A stretch of DNA of 64,000 nt. Source: Malachius bipustulatus (lineage: Eukaryota > Arthropoda > Insecta > Coleoptera > Melyridae). Positions 1-11,662 of the stretch are shown one piece after another. A program made the translations under genes and the position numbers. The stretch is taken from assembly GCA_910589415.1 (NCBI GenBank), contig OU342630.1, positions 64,786,186 to 64,850,185 on the forward strand, read 5' to 3'. Under the pieces are notes generated by a model. The model was not told where the DNA came from, ran no database searches, and saw nothing but the letters and a program-made list of their open reading frames with translations. Position 1 is the stretch's first letter; the number at the start of each line of letters is the position of its first letter.

Positions 1-110
1 GTGATGACTGAATAAAAATATCATTCATACTCCATGTTTGTGTTAAAATTATTTTATTCTACATCTTTTAAGACATCTCATGTTTCTTTTTTTAACATCA
101 GGCTTGTTTC

Positions 111-437
111 TCTTGTTATATTTCACAGATGGGTGCTGTTAAAGTAAAACAGGATGAGTGTTGTTATGATTTCTTAAATATCCTTTGATACTAGTAGTAG
201 AGCTCTATATTTTCTTGTACAACAAATTGAAAAATGCCCTAAACAATGAAATTAACTATTTTTCCATGGGAAATTCCTTTCGCTCAGCTCATAAAATACA
301 AATATTATATTATGTTCCCCTTGTTATATTTCACAGATGGGTGCTGTTAAACTGTATGAGTCTTGTGATGATTTTTAAAATTTCCTTGGATAATATAGCT
401 CTATCTTTTCTTCTAAAATAAAATTGGAAAATGCCTA
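111..437 (+). repeat. imperfect tandem duplication, period about 208 bp
   Basis: A block beginning CTTGTTATATTTCACAGATG at 111 returns at 320, followed in both copies by GGTGCTGTTAAA, a GAT-GATTT run, a TCCTTTGATA/TCCTTGGATA run and TGAAAAATGCC/TGGAAAATGCC. The copies differ by small indels and substitutions. No coding content is visible; it lies just upstream of a LINE fragment. Confidence 0.7.
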
Positions 438-589
438 TCTATGAAATGAAATTTGAATGTTTGTCTTCTTGGTTTTAGGTTCTTGATAAAAATATAACTG
501 TCAGTTTTCCTGTTTGCTCACCACACAAAATAGAAAACAAGAACAGCGACCAAGTCACCTCCACAGTTGAAGCAACTAAGCTATTTCAA

Positions 590-2013
590 ACTGATAGGGG
601 ATAAAAAATTGATTTTGGCCAGAACTTTTGAACAATCCAATGGAGAATGGCACGGAGGTGGATGTGCACTGATTTCTTCAAAGCATTTGATAAAGTACAT
701 CACCCAACATTACTGGTTAAGTTGGAGAATATCGGTTTGCATGGCACCCTCCTTTGTTGGATTAAATCATATTTATCGCACCGCAGGCAGTGTGTTAGGT
801 TTGATGGTCGTGAGTCGGCATATAGGGATGTTACCTCGGGTGTTCCTCAGGGATCTCATCTGGGTCCTCTTTTATTCATACTGTTTATTAATGACATTGG
901 CTCGTGTTTTGAGCACTCGAGCTTTCTCCTGTATGCCGATGATATGAAAATTTATAGAACAGTTAAAAATAATACTGATTGTGATGAACTTCAAAGTGAT
1001 CTTCAGCGCCTATACGGTTTTTGTGTAGCAAATCGACTATCTCTGAATTTGGAAAAGTGTTCTTATATTAGATTTACAAGAGGTAGGATCATATATGCTG
1101 TGACATACAATATAAACAACTATATTCTAAATAAGGTAGACAACATTAAATATCTTGGTGTCATTCTTGATTCTGGTATGAGGTTTGATCTTTATATGGA
1201 TGCTGTGGTGCGAAAAGCTTATAGAAACTTAGGATTTATTGCCCGTAACACGACAGACTTTGCCAGTGAACGAAGTTTAATCACACTGTTTACTTCCATG
1301 GTTAGAAGTCACATAGAATACTGTTCCATTGTTTGGAGCCCGTACTATGAATACTATATTAACAGATTGGAAAAGGTTCAAAGAAAATTTCTTGGCATAC
1401 TGAACTACCGTTACCACAGGGGATTGCATTCGCAACCCTACGAAGCGTCCCTGAGGTTTTATCGCTTGAGCAGATTGGTGGATCGTCGCAGAGTTTGTTG
1501 CATTGTGTACGTGTATAAAATTTTTAATAACTTATAATTTATTCACCATTTCTTCTTGCATCCTTGGCACTGAGAGTCGCTGTGTATTTCGGAAGGATGT
1601 CCTACTTGTTGCATGTGCCTTATTCCAGAACCAATTACAGCTTAAATTCTCCTGTAAGAAATATGTAGCGTTGTGTCAATACTTATTTTAGTCATATTGA
1701 TATCTTTCATGTTTCATTGTATGCTTTAAAACGTCAAGCTTATGCCTCATTGGCCAATGTAGGTTAGTGTGAGTGTTTTTTTTTCTTTTGTATTTGTTAT
1801 ATCAGCAGAAATAAACTGTCCGAGTCCGCTAGTTTCGTTGTTGGGTACCAGTTTTTTTATATCTCTTTCCTTTTGTAGTTTTTAAGATAACCCGTTGTAC
1901 ATAATTGATTGTTGACATTGTTGTATCTTTTGTGGAAACTCTGTAATTGGGTTAATTTTACCTGTTGAGTTTCCCAAATTTATTAATAAATAATAAATAA
2001 ATAAATAAATAAA
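590..2013 (+). mobile_element. 5'-truncated jockey-superfamily-like LINE with reverse transcriptase C-terminal half
   Basis: The open frame at 647-1537 (296 aa) is the palm/thumb half of a non-LTR reverse transcriptase. It has DFFKAFDKVHH (finger/palm), SGVPQGSHLGPLLFILFIND, the catalytic YADD box (FLLYADDMKIY), then the thumb signatures NIKYLGVILDSGMRF and SHIEYCSIVWSP. The protein ends in the usual LINE C-terminal region at NNL, followed by about 450 bp of 3' UTR and an (AATA)n tail at 1979-2013. The endonuclease and the front of the RT are absent, and a single-base shift just upstream of DFFKAF suggests decay, so it is a dead 5'-truncated copy. Clade assignment beyond jockey-like superfamily is inference. 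Confidence 0.88.
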
Positions 2014-2711
2014 CAATTGAACTTGGTCAGACCTTCCATTTGAATACCACACGATTGGAAGGTGGGCAGGTTAAGGAAAAGGCAAATACCTAGATCTAGT
2101 GAGTCATCTCCTAACTAGAGGTGAGCCAGCTCAATTCAGCTGACTAAGAGAGGTCTAGGATAGTCGGGTCAGCTTCCCGGCTTTTGGTCGATGATATACA
2201 TCAGCTCAGCTCAACGATGTACATGAAATAGGCAGTGGAGTCCTGCCTACTCTTCGCCATTGTTTATACACCCTTGCTTTATGCTGTTTGTTTTCTTGAA
2301 ATTTTAATCTTAAGCTGACAATATGTAAATTCAGTTTTCTTAAAATTTGTTCTTGTAAAAAAAGTATTTCCCTTTTATCGAAATAGTTTTAATGAATCTC
2401 TAGACCTCGATGTTCATCTTTGTCTTACTCTTACTCATGCATGTCTTACTATGGGCAAAAGCAAAAGCCTGATGAGAAAATGGACATCTTCATATACAGT
2501 TGTCGGACTAACAAGTAAACGATATTTTTGAATTTTCATTCTTATTCTTTCTTAGTAAGAATTTTTTCCGGTAAAATTCAAACAATGTTGCCAGATTAAT
2601 TTTCTTTGGCTGGGATACAAGCAAACAAAGCTAATGTGGTTTCATATAAGTATAAACTGTACTTTTAAAATGTGTTTTTCATTGACATTTCAAACAAGTG
2701 ACCCTAATCTC
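2014..2711. other. no gene seen
   Basis: Nothing beyond AT-rich sequence and a few short direct repeats (CAGCTCAGCTCAACGATGTAC region near 2200). No coding frame or TIR pair recognised. Confidence 0.5.
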
Positions 2712-2820
2712 TACAAGGGTGGTTTGATAAATAACTTGGTTCGTATACCATAACAGTAGACAGTAATTCGTTGTTTTACAGCTGCTTAAACAGAAGTGTT
2801 TAGAGTAATAACAGTGAAAA

Positions 2821-2868
2821 ATGGATAAAATTGGAATTCGTGGTGTGATTCAATTCTTTTTTTTTTTT
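2821..2868 (+). pseudogene. mariner transposase N-terminal piece
   Basis: ATG at 2821 begins MDKIGIRGVIQFF, the usual mariner transposase start. It runs into a 12-T tract and a nested LINE insertion. The 3' half of the transposase continues after the insertion, but the joint is out of frame, probably through expansion of the T tract. Confidence 0.75.
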
Positions 2869-2871
2869 GGA

Positions 2872-3811
2872 AGTATTATTATTATTACTTCTAGGGTAGG
2901 TTCAAAGCCCTTGTACTGAAGCTTGCGCTTATTGTACCCCTTTGCAGTGGCGGCTGCTGATACTTTTCATAGGCAGGTCATATAAAAATCGCGAACATCT
3001 AAGAAAGGAAAAATGATAGTCACCCCCTAAATCCGCCGCAGGCTAATTTTTTTTGAGTGTTCAAGGTCACGCAATTTCCCAGTAGTTTAAATTTTACTCA
3101 GATGTAAATACAAAAACAAAAATTTAAAAATAAAATAGCATTGAACTTTAACTTTAAAATGTAGTACCAGCGTACCAGCAAAAATAAAATGTACCAAATG
3201 TGGTACAAAATGTACCACCGCGGCAACATTGCACATCGAAATCTCTGGGCTCTGGTCCCGCCCCCTCTCGGCGTTGACCTTCAAGTACAGAATGGGACAG
3301 TCTTAAATACAGGCAAAGTTGCTATTATACCTATCTCGCTCCAGCACGTAGGCAAAGGCATCTTACTCTTTAAACTACGGAGGTCAACTGCTGCCTTGAC
3401 CCACGTCCCAGATCCTCGCCACTATCTTCCCGGGAATTACAAAAAAACAACTACCTATACATAATATGTATAAGTAAAGTTAATTACTGGAATTATTACA
3501 TAGTTATAATATAATTATTATTAGTTTTACTTTATGATACAGTATAAAATTACTTGAGTTGGTTAATTTATTTGGAAGGTCATTGACCAAATGACCTAAT
3601 GGAGAAACCGCCACTGCCCCTTTGGATAATTAGCTCATCAGTCCCGTCTCCCGAAAGTATTTCAGCACGAGTCCAATGGGTGCTTGTTCTATTTCTTTAG
3701 GTTCCGCCATTTCGGTCCCGGTCCCAAATATTAGAAGTCTAGTTCCCTCTAGTGCCGGGCACTCACAGATCAGGTGGTATGGGGTTTCCTCCCCCATTTC
3801 TGGAAGTAAAA
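2872..3811 (-). mobile_element. LINE 3' end inserted in the mariner transposase, itself split by a MITE
   Basis: On the minus strand 3818-3630 encodes a LINE C-terminal zinc-knuckle-like tail: EETPYHLICECPALEGTR, then a segment ending in KYFRETGLMS, which matches the C-terminus of many jockey-like LINEs. The tail ends in (TAA)n, seen as TTATTATTATTA at 2879-2890 on the plus strand. A short repeat TGGAAGTA at about 2867-2877 and 3800-3808 is the likely target duplication. The element is severely 5' truncated. Confidence 0.75.
2945..3616. mobile_element. non-autonomous hAT-like MITE
   Basis: 672-bp element with perfect 9-bp terminal inverted repeats CAGTGGCGG...CCGCCACTG, flanked by an exact 8-bp duplication CCCCTTTG at 2937-2944 and 3617-3624. 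An 8-bp duplication and a CAGxGGCGG end are characteristic of the hAT superfamily. No transposase is encoded; small open frames inside have no recognisable domain. It sits inside the LINE tail, which sits inside the mariner. Confidence 0.88.
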
Positions 3812-3827
3812 ACAGCAAAGAAAATAC

Positions 3828-4811
3828 ATGAGACGATTTTACCTACATTGGGTGACTCATGTCCCTCCTAATGAAACCATTCGACTTTGGGTAAATGAGT
3901 TCAAGCATGGAAGAACAAGCATCGTGGATGCAACACGTCCTGGAGCTCCAAAATTGGCTGTGACACCCGAAATCATCGATAAAGTTCATGATCTGGTTTT
4001 AGCTGACAGAAGAGTAAAAGTGTGCGAGTTAGCAAATGCCAGAGGCATCTCAACTAAGCGAGTTTACTTTATTTTGCACAATGAATTCCACATGAAAAAA
4101 TTATACATGAGATGGGTGCCGCGTCTACTCACTCCTGAGCAAAAACGAATTCGCATGCAAACATCTGCTGACAATTTGCAACTGTTTAAGAAGAATCCAG
4201 CGGAGTTTTTGCGTCGTTTTGTGACAATGAACGAAACATGGATACATCATTATATCCCGGAAACAAAACAGCAGTCAAGACATTGGATTGCACATGGCAA
4301 AAAGGCTCTGAAAAAGGCCAAATGCGTTTCGTCTGCTGGAAAGGTGATGGCGTCAATATTTTGGGCTGCAAAAGGAATTCTGCAAATTGATTACCTAGAA
4401 AAGGGAAAAACCATTACCGGAGAATATTATGCATCACTTTTGGACCAAGTAAAGGCAGCAATAACTGAGAAACGTCTGGGAATGTAAAAAAAATGGTGTT
4501 GTTCCATCATTACAACGCGCCAGTGCATTCAAGCCGTGTTGGTGTCGCCCAGCAAAAATTGGCCGAGTTGCGATTCCAGTTGGTTCCGCATCCTGCCTAT
4601 TTACCAGAGTTAGCTCCCTCGAACTTTCATCTGTTCCCAAAACTCAAAACTTTCATGGCGGGACGAAAATTTGAGTCAATTGAAGGAGTCATAGAGGAAG
4701 TAAATGAGTATTTTGAAAGCCTTGAAGAAAACCCTTTCCACAAAGGAACTGCAAAGCCGGAGAAGCGTTGGGGCAAGTGTGTCGAACTTCAAGGGGATTA
4801 TGTTGAAAAAT
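3828..4811 (+). pseudogene. mariner transposase catalytic half, frameshifted, catalytic aspartates lost
   Basis: Two frames cover the rest of the transposase: 3828-4487 and 4493-4813, separated by a frameshift in a run of A near 4487. The expected mariner motifs are all recognisable but each catalytic Asp is changed. The canonical MDETW reads MNETW (Asn codon 4230-4232), HHDNAP reads HHYNAP (Tyr codon 4511-4513), and APSDF reads APSNF (Asn codon 4622-4624). The second and third positions are 36 residues apart rather than 34, so two extra codons are present too. The C-terminus keeps the family's KRWGKCVELQGDYVEK-type end. Without the metal-binding triad this copy could not catalyse transposition. 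Confidence 0.9.
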
Positions 4812-5143
4812 AAAGGGGATTTAAAACTCAAATTGTTTTCATTCATATCAAACCAAGTTATTTATCAAACCACCCTCATATTTTAAGAAAACAAATTCTT
4901 TAAACCCATCAGTTATAGTTATTCGTGACTTACAGGAGACCTGTACACACATATCAATTTTCCCATCAGGTTTTTTACCTTATCAGGAGGAGACATGTGC
5001 AAGTGTCCCAACACTAGTGCGCCCCCAAAACAACAATGCCAGGGTTAAACTTTATTACCCTATAAGTTCATTATTATTGTCTATTATTGACTGCAGGCCT
5101 TCAGCTACCATAAATCATTCTGTGTGTGTAGAAACTAGCGAAT

Positions 5144-5297
5144 TTTATATTTTCATTTGTGGTACTAGTAATTAAAATTTTAGATTGATTTTTGAAGATT
5201 TCTTGTTTTAAACAAGCAAGTTTATATTTTCATTTGTGGTACTAGTAATTAAAATTTTAGATTGATTTTTGAAGATTTCTTGTTTTAAACAAGCAAG
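5144..5297. repeat. exact tandem duplication of a 77-bp unit
   Basis: 5144-5220 (TTTATATTTTCATTTGTGGT ... AAACAAGCAAG) is repeated immediately and apparently perfectly at 5221-5297. The lack of differences points to a recent slippage or unequal exchange event. No coding content. Confidence 0.93.
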
Positions 5298-5629
5298 TCA
5301 ATTATTTGACTAGACGGGACATCTGCATCTCTCATAGATGAACCCCAGGAACTGGGGCTGCATAATTTATTCAGGCCACTGATGGCACATGAAAGAAATC
5401 ATGTCCCAGTTTGTCTCACCAGAAATCAGTCATTCTATTGGCAACCCAGGATTTAAAGCAACCTTAATTTTGAATTTTCTTATAATTATGCTTGAGCATC
5501 CTTGCGCTTATAGCGAGTTTCAAGAATTGAATTTTCGGTCAAGTTCTAACTTGGACTTGACTTTTAAGCCTCTAGCGGATAATTTTTGACATCTTGTTAT
5601 TAGGTAAAAAAGTAATATGTAAAGGAAAA

Positions 5630-8322
5630 AAAACACACATAAATTTTTAACCAGTTTGTTTATTTCAAATACACTGTAAAAGTATTCAACTGAAATTAGT
5701 CACAGATAAAAACACCTTAAATTTACATAAAAAAGTTATATAAAAATTGTGCTAATTTTGATGAGATCACAATATGACAAAATAATGATATATAAATTAT
5801 AATTTACTTCAATACTTAAAAAATAAACAGAAACAAAACTCGAGTCAATAATAATTATTGTTATTTAGTTGTTTGTTCTGTTTGTCTTTGTATATAAATG
5901 CATGAATAAAAATGCAATAGAATATCACAAAGTTGTATAATATAATATACAGGTTATTATTAATAATGTAATCGTTTATCGATAAAGAATATAATAAAAA
6001 TGACGCTGATTATGCTTCATATTAAACAGACTATTATACAGAATGTTCAGCAGTTGACTTGGTATTACAAATCATATTTACGCGAACCACTAGGAAAATG
6101 ACACTGGTTGATGGCTGAAGGTGACACGGAAAGCAGAATTACACCAAGCTATAAATACAAAAAGAAATCCAAACCGAAAATAATTCACAAATTGAATACC
6201 TTAATTTATACCATTCATATATTATGAACAAATGACCAAAAAATATAGTCGGAGATATGACAAGTTGATTTCAAGTCTCAACAACGCTAACCGAGAAACA
6301 CTTGTTTTGAATTCTGCTCGCATTCCATCAGCAAGACTTCAGGGAATGTCTACCGGCCAAGTAGAGGGGGCCGTGTAGTCCCGCCTTCTTACAACCTACC
6401 AACCAATGACTTGGAAGGGAAATGTTCGATGTATGATTGAATGTTTCCGCACGTCCAGTAAGTATCTAAGGGGAGCTATTGGAGATCGTGCGCAGAGAGC
6501 GATACCATCACCCTCCAGCTATCCAGCTGTGGAAGTCCTTCAGATTATACATCACTATGTACATGGGTAATATCAGCAGCACGGATCAAATGTTCCAACT
6601 ATGTTATCACATTGTTTATAAGCCGTTATTAAAAGCCTCTTTGGTTATTGGAAATATTCAGCAAGCCCTGGTATATTATACAATCTAAACTAGAAACTAG
6701 GACTTGTCTACTGCTTATCGTAATATTATGTAGACCAAATTTATTATTGTAACATAATACAGAATCCACTACCAAAGATGAGCGCAATTATTCTGCTCAA
6801 TAAAAAATATAATATTAATTGTGCACATTTTCTAGAGACGCAAAAACACAACCCCTTTCATTCTTAATAATATCAAAAATGAATGAGTTTGTAGTTGAAA
6901 TGGAGGGGTTAATAGGGAAACTAGAGACTTACAAAGATCACCCTCATTTCTGGTATTTCACCAATGTTTTCTTGTCAACAATTCTACTTTTCACTGTCCA
7001 GATTGATTTGCTGAAATATTAAAAATACAAAAAAAGGTAAAGAAACTAAATTTTGTTAGGTACGCCATTTTTATCGTGGTCTACCTGTTTTGCTATTAAA
7101 TGTAAACCCCGTTTTTTTTTTTTGCAGAATTGGATTTACAGTAATTTTCTCTTTACAATGATTCATTATACTTGTGGTTTCAGCATGATGGTGCTCCTCA
7201 TAGGGGTGCACAAGTTTCTTAAAACTGGTCAAAACTGGATTAGACGATTTTAGATTTCTTTCTGAGGGGTTTTCTGGAAATCGGTGTTTATAAGACTGGT
7301 TATCAAATTATTCAGGAACTAAAAAATAAAATTTCTGCAGCAAGTTTATCAATTATTACACACAACATTTTGCAAAAAAGCCAAACTTATTGAAATTCAA
7401 TTCAGTAAAAAAATACAGGGTGTTTCACACAAAAAAACCATTGAAGGATATTCTACCTTATCCATGGTAGGCCATGAAACTATGTACATTGTACACACAT
7501 CATACTGTGTATAGTTTTTTTATCAAAAATGATGCAAACTTTTAATTCCCACATTAATTTGCATGCATTTTACATCAATAGTAATAAACAAGATAAGCAC
7601 AGTAATAATAATAACAATAATAACAAGATAAGCAGCAGAATAGAATATTTTAGATAACTTGTTATTGGAAATTCCACACTTGATCTGTGTGTCGACTGAT
7701 ATCAAAAAAAAATAAATTCAAACATTAGAACTAATAATAATTAAATATAAAATAAATACTATTTAGGAAAACTTATAATGATAATAATAAAGTGCTCTAT
7801 CTCGACATCTATCAATCATCTCTATAGTATAGATATACAGCATGTGGCGTTACATTGACCACTGCCGACCAACTTACGGTTAGTCTGGGTGCCTTTGCCC
7901 GGCACGGACAGAGGCGCGACCCGACTCTCGCCCGGCTCGGCAGGGCAGCCAGCGGGACTACAAACACAACCTAACTTTACTTGCCAATGCACCGAGACCG
8001 GGTCCTCGCATCGGCCGTTACAATGGGACCCGTTTGTACGAAATAGCCATTAGGAAACATTAATGATAATAGAAGATAGGCGGGTAGATGAATGCGACGG
8101 CGACAGACCGTCTCGCTCGCTCGCTCCTTTCATGTCCACTATATCCTAGGATAGGAAGCTAACTCTACCTAACGTAACGTCATAATAATACAGAGTTCTG
8201 CATCGTCCGATGCAGTCGGTTTGTAAAAATTTCATATAAAATGCATTCATTAATCATTAATAACGACGATAACACAGTTACGGGGTCCGCGGCACGTGGC
8301 GGGCGCACAGGCGTCGGCCGAA
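5630..8322 (-). other. ena: presumed 3' UTR of enabled
   Basis: No coding frame is supported between the ena stop codon (8323-8325) and about 5.6 kb. A minus-strand AATAAA (TTTATT at about 5660) followed by T/A-rich sequence could be a distal poly(A) signal; others closer to the stop are possible. GC-rich stretches at 7840-8040 and 8280-8330 contrast with the AT-rich remainder. A single orphan TACAGGGTGTTTC end at about 7417 shows at least one transposon remnant. The extent is inference; transcript data would be needed to fix it. Confidence 0.4.
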
Positions 8323-8351
8323 TTACCTCCTGTTCAGTTCTGTTTTGATTG
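8323..8351 (-). CDS. ena: enabled, terminal coding micro-exon (29 nt)
   Basis: Minus-strand acceptor TTGTTCCAG (AG at 8353-8352) precedes CA-ATC-AAA-ACA-GAA-CTG-AAC and then AGG AGG TAA. Joined to the G left by the donor at 14412 it reads AIKTELNRR and stop, the end expected of the Ena/VASP tetramerisation coiled coil. Phase closes exactly (preceding exon leaves one base). The exon is only 29 nt and lies about 6.1 kb from the preceding exon, in GC-rich surroundings, so simple open-frame searches miss it. It completes the EVH2 C-terminus, which in this family forms the right-handed coiled-coil tetramer. Confidence 0.85.
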
Positions 8352-8584
8352 CTGGAACAAACAAGAAATATCTTATTATTACTATTATCTATCAGGCATT
8401 TTTGCCTCCTCGATAAGGTGGCAATGTTTACGATTATATTACGATTTAGCCCGATTTTAAACCTTTAACGTTCGTTAATTTAATTTGAAAGCTCACAGAC
8501 CGATCAAATATTGTTTCTGCTGATTAAAGTAACACTTGCTCACAAATTTCTAAAGTCTATTTTTCATTTAAAGATACTTGTCAA

Positions 8585-9630
8585 ACAATACAATACAAGT
8601 TTCTTTATTGTACTTGAATTACAACAGTCATTGCTTAGTACAACAGCGTTATTATAGAAATAATAAAAACAAACACAAAGATAAAACAAGTAAAAATTAA
8701 AAACATACAGCAAGTCAACATAACACCAGCAACAGTGAGAGTCGGGACGCACAGAGACACTAAAGACACCAGGTCTCAATTGTATGTCTCAAAAGGTATG
8801 GTTCCAACTCTATGATAAGGATGGATCAAGGCTTGGAGTTTTAGGTGTTTTAATATCAGACTGCAGGTAGGGATGGGGGTTGGAAGGACACTATATCAGA
8901 GGTAGTGTATGGTTCCAACTCCGTGAGGTGTTTCCGGAGATACGCCCTGTACGCTGAGAACTCAACAGTTGCAGGATCTATTTTGAAGTGGTTCAGGTAT
9001 TTGATAGATGCGTACGTGAATGTCCTTTCTGAAGACGACAGATGGTGTGTAGGAGGTTTGAACAAATTGAACCTGGTATTGTAGTGATGGGTGAATCGGA
9101 AAGGTAATTTTATCCTAATTTTTGTGGATCAGTTTAAGTAGAGAGAAGACGTACAAAGCAGGCACGGTAAGAAGTCCAAGTCGCCTGCATGACTGCTGCA
9201 CTGACAAGCCTGCCAGGATCCTAATCGCTCTCTTTTGAAGAAGAAAAACCCTTCGGAGAGATTTCTCAGACCTACCCCAGACGGTCAGCCCATAGTTCAC
9301 GTGGCTGATGAAATGCCCATGATAAGCATAGAGAAGAACCTCAGAGGACATCATGTGCTGAAGGCGTCTGAGAAGGAAGCAGACACTAGCAAGGCAACGG
9401 CTCAAATGAGCCGACCAGTTTAGGTACTGGTCGATGTGGAAGCCCAAAAACCTCAAGACACCCTTCGGCTCGATCAAGGCACCGTCGGTGGGTATGGAGG
9501 GTAAAGAGGGAGGACATGATCGGCTAGAGTGAAAATCAATCAACTCAGTTTTGTCTAAGTTGAGTTTTAGTTTATTTGCCCTGAGCCATAAACTTGCTCT
9601 TTTCAATGGAAGTTGAACGGCATCTATCAG
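8585..9630 (-). mobile_element. 5'-truncated LINE, RT thumb and C-terminus
   Basis: Minus-strand frames 9606-9115 and 9065-8856 form the distal part of a non-LTR reverse transcriptase. Motifs include WLRANKLKLNLDKTELIDF, RFLGFHIDQYLNW, ISHVNYGLTVWG and LQKRAIRILAG, then a C-terminal stretch with THHLSSSERTFTYASIKYLN. A small break separates the two frames. The 3' end shows CAATAAAG followed by a short (TTGTA)-type tail near 8590. It lies in the last intron of ena in the same orientation as the gene. Inactive. Confidence 0.85.
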
Positions 9631-9835
9631 ATTAGGCAGAAACAGTTGTCAAGTTAGTAGCCTATGCAAACCTTTAACAGTAGTTTTGATTTTTTCTTTA
9701 AGGTTGCTTTTTTGTCTTGACCTTGACAAAAATTTCAAGCAATCAGAACAAATACATTCTGTAGGCTAATATGTTGTCTTGAGAGCATCAGGCTCTATGA
9801 TGACGTGACAAGATCTCCTCCATTGACGAGATCTT

Positions 9836-10440
9836 CTACCCTTCTCTCAGGTCGGATGGCCAATGTCTTCTCAATCTTCTTTCACCAGGTTGTTCAAGTA
9901 GTGGCTGTAACAGTTCGTTAGTGTGGTATTCCATTCTCTCATGATGTTTCGTGTATCTAGCCTTGATGACGTCTTTTACAAAAGGTATCCGAAGATCTTC
10001 GTGTATGGTTTGGTTAGATACGTGCCAAGGCGCATTGGTGATCATGCGCAGGATTTTAGATTGGCTTCGCTGGATAATAGCTATACTGTATTTGCTTGCG
10101 CAGCCCCATATCTCTATACCGTATGTCCATATCGGTTTTATGATTGCCTTATATAGTAAGACTTTGTTCTCAAGGGAAAGTTTCGATTTCTTACCAATTA
10201 ACCAGTACATGTCTTTAACTTTTAAGTCAATCTGCTTTCTTTTTTTGACAATATGTTCTCTCCATGTGAGTCTGGCATCCATATGAAATCCCAGGTATTT
10301 TGTATGATCGTTACGAGGTGTTTGTATGTTGTTTAGATATATCTCCGGGCATTGTGCTCTTCTTAGAGTGAAGTCAACGGTGTTTTGATTTGTTAAAATT
10401 TCAACTTGAAGTTGGCAAATTGGCAAATGTATAATCAAAT
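9836..10440 (-). mobile_element. jockey-clade LINE fragment, RT C-terminal region
   Basis: A 200-aa minus-strand frame shows the typical jockey C-terminal signature: HTKYLGFHMDARLTWREHI, KVKDMYWLIGKKSKLSLENK, IIKPIWTYGIEIWGCAS and SKILRMITNAPWHVSN, ending RRLRRHWPSDLREG. Only the thumb and C-terminus remain; the catalytic palm and the endonuclease are missing. No clear poly(A) tail or target duplication found. It is a separate insertion from the LINE at 8.6-9.6 kb, judging by protein sequence. Confidence 0.85.
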
Positions 10441-10599
10441 TTAGTGTGGAAAGGTAAATTGAAATTTATATCAGAAGAAATGAAATGATCAATGTTATGT
10501 ATGAACAGTTTAAAGAATTAGATCCAGATCACACAAGATTACAGTTAATTCAACAATGAATATGTGAAACATTCAAAGTAACTATTACTTAAAAAATTA

Positions 10600-11022
10600 T
10601 AGTACAATATTGCTTGGTACAATAACTTATGGCTTAGAAACCATGGCAATAACCCGGAAAGCCTGGGAACAAATGAAAGTTGCACAAAGAGCGATGGAGA
10701 GAATAACCTGGGAGTCATTTTGAAAGAAAATATAAAGAATAGCCAGATACGTTACAGAACCAAGATAGTGGATGTTATAGAGAGGGTGGCACAAAGGATC
10801 GGACTCGTGACGAGACAGGATTCAGCCAGATAGACCCAAAAAGTGGTTAATCTGAAGAGCAAGAGGGACAACAAGAGGTATAGGCTGACTGAAAAATGGA
10901 TAGATAACGTTAGAGCAGTGGAAGGATGACAATGGATGAAATTAGAAAGACACTGCATAGCATGGAAAAACCTATTCGACAATGGATGGACACAGGTTAA
11001 AGAAGAAGAAGAAGACGAACCT
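10600..11022 (+). mobile_element. degenerate RTE-clade LINE 3' end
   Basis: With several frameshifts and stops, the plus strand retains RTE C-terminal patterns: YGLETMAITRKAWEQMKVAQ followed by RAMERITWESF, and later KWIDNVRAVEG and WMKLERHCIAWKNLF. The fragment ends in a (GAA)n-rich tail at about 11003-11022, consistent with the short simple-repeat tails of RTE elements. Strongly decayed. Confidence 0.65.
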
Positions 11023-11063
11023 TAAATTATTCTAGTAACTATTGTAGTAACAATTATTAATAC

Positions 11064-11662
11064 TGTTACGGGCCTCACACTTTATTAATCTCAAATTAAA
11101 GTCTTACAAAATTCTTCAATTTCCAACACAACTATATAACTTATAGAAATAACCTCCAAATCTAAAATAATCTACCGTTTCTCTTATTTCCACACAGATA
11201 TGACACAACTAATGCTCTTTCAGCACTTGTCACTTTACTTTGTTTTCTACTTCACTCTTCACTATCACTTCTCACTAAACAATACCACTGGCTACAACTG
11301 ACTACTCTACGTCTTCCTTACTCTGTGATACTTCAGCTCTCATTCACATACAAGATACTACTGATTGACTAGAGTGTCGACAGCTCTTCTTTTATACCTG
11401 TTGGCCGAGGAGTCTAGAAATGTCTGATAGCTAACAGAGAACTTACGCAATCTCGAACATGCTTAGAATGCAGATTTAGTAGATCTGTCAGTTACTCTAT
11501 TACACTGGTCGGGTAATGTGTCATTCCTGTCATGTCACTAGAATTGTCGTGCAAGGTGACAATTCCATGACTGGCTGAGTTATCATAAAAATTGAGAAAG
11601 TAAACAAACTAACAAATACGAATCTAGAATTGTTAACGAGTGTGATGCCTCGTTATAATAAT
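11064..11662. mobile_element. possible DNA element with weak inverted ends
   Basis: GTTACGGGCCTCACACT at 11065 and the complement of AGTGTGATGCCTCGTTATA near 11638-11657 are similar inverted ends. The interior has no coding frame. It could equally be a solo LTR remnant or coincidence. Confidence 0.3.

Larger units (their letters stand above)
2712..4880 (+). mobile_element. mariner element (mellifera/DD34D-like), interrupted and inactivated
   Basis: The ends carry a terminal inverted repeat of about 27 bp: AGGGTGGTTTGATAAATAAC at 2716 and its complement ending near 4876, bounded by TA dinucleotides as expected for Tc1/mariner. The transposase starts at the ATG at 2821 (MDKIGIRGVIQFF), is split by a nested insertion (about 2879-3803), and resumes at the KTAKKIHE equivalent near 3808. 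Both the helix-turn-helix half and the catalytic half are present, but the frame is broken. Confidence 0.92.

Noticed and set aside
5389..5589. 66-aa plus-strand frame
   Set aside because: No recognisable domain and no supporting context.
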